From assembly GCA_964568395.1 (NCBI GenBank), contig CAZMPN010000035.1:1-7235 (forward strand): a DNA stretch of 7,235 bases, read 5' to 3'. The notes beneath the pieces are model-generated. The model did not search any database. It worked only from the letters and a program-made list of their open reading frames with translations, and was not told the origin of the DNA. The position numbers and the translations under genes are program-made. Shown here one piece after another: positions 5,914 to 7,235 of the stretch; positions within the stretch are counted from its first letter, which is position 1; every line of letters starts with the position of its first letter. This DNA comes from UBA6016 sp964568395. GTDB lineage: Bacteria; Campylobacterota; Campylobacteria; Campylobacterales; UBA6016.

Positions 5914-6963
5914 TTATCCTTTTAGGATTCTAAAAAGGGCGAATTTTATTTTTTGTATGTTTTGATGTGCCGTTGATGAAATAGGAATTATAAATCTAGG
6001 ATTCTCCGTTTCGTTTTCATAGAAAGGGATGCCATCCAGCTCTTCGGTAGGTTTTATCTTCATCTCTTTGAAAAAACCTTCTATTTCCGCTTTTGCCGAT
6101 TCGCCGTCAAGGGCGTCTATTCTGGTTATGGCTATCGCGAAGCTATTTTTGCTTATCTTTTCCGAGTAGTTTTCAAGCTCTTTTTTTAGAATGGAGAACT
6201 GCTCGAACAAAGACTGCTCTCTGGCTATGTCTAGGCAGAATAGGCAAACCCTCGTTCTCTCGATATGCTTCAAAAACTCCAGACCAAGTCCTCGCCCCTC
6301 CGAGGCTCCTTCGATAATCCCAGGTATGTCCGCGATTACGTATGAGTTGTAGTCGTCTATATCCACAACGCCGAGATTTGGTTTTAGGGTTGTAAACTCG
6401 TAGTTTGCGATTTCCGGTTTTGCGGCTGAAACCACGGAAATAAGCGTGGATTTGCCGACATTTGGGAATCCGACCAGTCCTACGTCCGCTATCAGCTTCA
6501 GCTCAAGCTTGACTTTTTTTTCTACGCCTGGAAGTCCGGGTTGCGCATAGGTCGGTTTTTGGTTTGTGGAAGATTTGAAGTGGACGTTTCCGAGACCGCC
6601 TTTCCCGCCCTCCAAAAACAATACTTTGCTGTTCGGTTCGGTCAGGTCAAGCAGCAGTTCGCCGCTTTCGATATCGAGCACCTGCGTTCCGACCGGTACG
6701 ACGAGAACCAAATCTTCGCCGCTTTTGCCGTGCATATTTCTATTGCCGCCAGGTTCGCCGTTTTTTGCTTTGTGGTGGTGCTTTCCGCGATATTTTGATA
6801 GTGAATCCGCGTTCGGATCTACGTAGAAGTATACGCTACCGCCTTTGCCCCCGTCTCCGCCGGACGGACCGCCTTCTATAATGAACTTTTCCCTATGAAA
6901 AGCGGATGAACCGGCGCCCCCTTTTCCTGAGGCGACGGTTATGACAACGCTATCGGTAAACAT
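5914..6963 (-). CDS. obgE: Obg family GTPase, ribosome assembly and stress
   Basis: Obg is an essential GTPase that associates with the 50S subunit during assembly and stress. The product is 349 residues. The glycine-rich Obg fold covers about 1-158 (ASGKGGAGSSAFHREKF, GGPSGGDGGKGGSVY, EGGKGGLGN). The G domain has G1 GFPNVGKST (165-173), G2 YEFTTLKPNLG (188-198), G3 DIPGI (212-216) and G5 ISSTAH (328-333). G4 reads ITRID (279-283) rather than NKxD, although the key Asp is kept. There is no C-terminal OCT domain. The ATG start fits the family (MFTDSVVITVASGKGG), but the 33-nt AT-rich gap after rpmA has no clear Shine-Dalgarno site. The location next to rpmA and presumably rplU is the classic ribosome-linked context. 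Confidence 0.97.
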   Translation of the reverse strand: MFTDSVVITVASGKGGAGSSAFHREKFIIEGGPSGGDGGKGGSVYFYVDPNADSLSKYRGKHHHKAKNGEPGGNRNMHGKSGEDLVLVVPVGTQVLDIESGELLLDLTEPNSKVLFLEGGKGGLGNVHFKSSTNQKPTYAQPGLPGVEKKVKLELKLIADVGLVGFPNVGKSTLISVVSAAKPEIANYEFTTLKPNLGVVDIDDYNSYVIADIPGIIEGASEGRGLGLEFLKHIERTRVCLFCLDIAREQSLFEQFSILKKELENYSEKISKNSFAIAITRIDALDGESAKAEIEGFFKEMKIKPTEELDGIPFYENETENPRFIIPISSTAHQNIQKIKFALFRILKG

Positions 6964-6996
6964 TATTTAATTTTTTATTTTGAAGATTAAAGAGAA

Positions 6997-7235
6997 TTAA
7001 GAAGCTACCGGATATACCGATACTTTTTTTCTATCTTTATCTTTTCTTTCGAAAGTTACAACGCCGTCGATAAGAGCATAGATCGTGTGGTCTTTGCCTA
7101 TACCTACGTTTTTGCCAGCGTGGATTTTTGTTCCTCTTTGTCTAATGAGGATGTTTCCAGCTCTGCAGAATTGTCCGCCAGATTTTTTAAGACCTAGACG
7201 TCTACCGGCTGAGTCGCGGTTATTTTGGGTACTAC
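6997..7235 (-). CDS. rpmA: 50S ribosomal protein L27, lacking the first residues (5' end outside window)
   Basis: L27 lies near the peptidyl-transferase centre and its N terminus reaches toward the P-site tRNA. The visible 78 residues start STQNNRDSAGRRLG and continue through RAGNILIRQRGTKIHAG, NVGIGKDHTIYALIDG and FERKDKDRKKVSVYP, ending VAS with TAA. About 8 N-terminal residues (expected MAHKKGQG-like) are cut off by the window edge. The run of basic residues is typical. It lies 33 nt upstream of obgE with no terminator between them. By analogy with other bacteria, rplU should lie just outside the window. Confidence 0.97.
   Translation of the reverse strand, partial: STQNNRDSAGRRLGLKKSGGQFCRAGNILIRQRGTKIHAGKNVGIGKDHTIYALIDGVVTFERKDKDRKKVSVYPVAS

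Noticed and set aside
5476..5925. Plus-strand open frame opposite proB, 149 codons.
   Set aside because: It lies wholly opposite a conserved enzyme, has no convincing ribosome site and shows no recognisable domain.
6541..6826. Plus-strand open frames opposite the Obg fold.
   Set aside because: They are by-products of the glycine-rich codons of obgE. Two frames overlap each other here and neither looks like a protein.
6964..6996. Terminator or separate promoter between rpmA and obgE.
   Set aside because: The 33 nt are AT-rich but contain no GC-rich inverted repeat. Any -10-like match is too degenerate to separate from background A/T.
1..7235. Mobile elements, CRISPR, tRNA or rRNA genes, or an unknown accessory system.
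   Set aside because: The window is almost fully occupied by conserved housekeeping genes in a familiar order. There are no repeats, integrase or transposase fragments, or unexplained stretches longer than 74 nt.

Overview
The window is a contiguous block of housekeeping genes, all read from the minus strand. The protein sequences and gene order point to a Campylobacter-type member of the Campylobacterota. In transcription order (right to left) the genes are rpmA (3' part), obgE, proB, fmt, birA, parA, parB, atpF', atpF, atpH and atpA (5' part). From memory this order matches Campylobacter jejuni (Cj0095-Cj0105). Base composition is moderate rather than strongly AT-rich, which fits the higher-GC Campylobacter group (C. 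rectus, C. showae, C. curvus, C. concisus or C. gracilis) better than C. jejuni. I cannot name the species from the sequence alone.

Right part (about 4228-7235): ribosomal protein L27, the ribosome-assembly GTPase Obg, glutamate 5-kinase (first step of proline synthesis), methionyl-tRNA formyltransferase (initiator tRNA) and a single-domain biotin-protein ligase. Middle part (1950-3615): the chromosome-partition pair ParA and ParB. From obgE to parB the genes are separated by 4 nt or less or overlap (4, 20, 4 and 8 nt), so this looks like one translationally coupled transcript that joins translation, amino-acid and cofactor functions to chromosome segregation.

Boundary (1876-1949): the only substantial intergenic gap after obgE, 74 nt. 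It carries a probable intrinsic terminator that begins inside the end of parB. This is followed at once by an extended -10 promoter and a strong Shine-Dalgarno site for atpF'. The promoter and terminator therefore appear to sit back to back on the same strand.

Left part (1-1875): the start of the F-type ATP synthase operon. It encodes b', b, delta and the first third or so of alpha. The b' and b subunits form the heterodimeric peripheral stalk, delta caps it, and alpha belongs to the F1 head. The b subunit has an extra N-terminal signal-like hydrophobic segment.

No mobile element, CRISPR array, RNA gene or accessory island is visible, and I found no new biological system. The points worth a second look are small. 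They are a 17-of-20 match to the 16S rRNA 3' tail (anti-Shine-Dalgarno) inside birA mRNA, the compact terminator/promoter junction, an altered substrate loop in BirA, a non-canonical G4 motif in Obg, an acidic insert in ParA, and three non-ATG starts.
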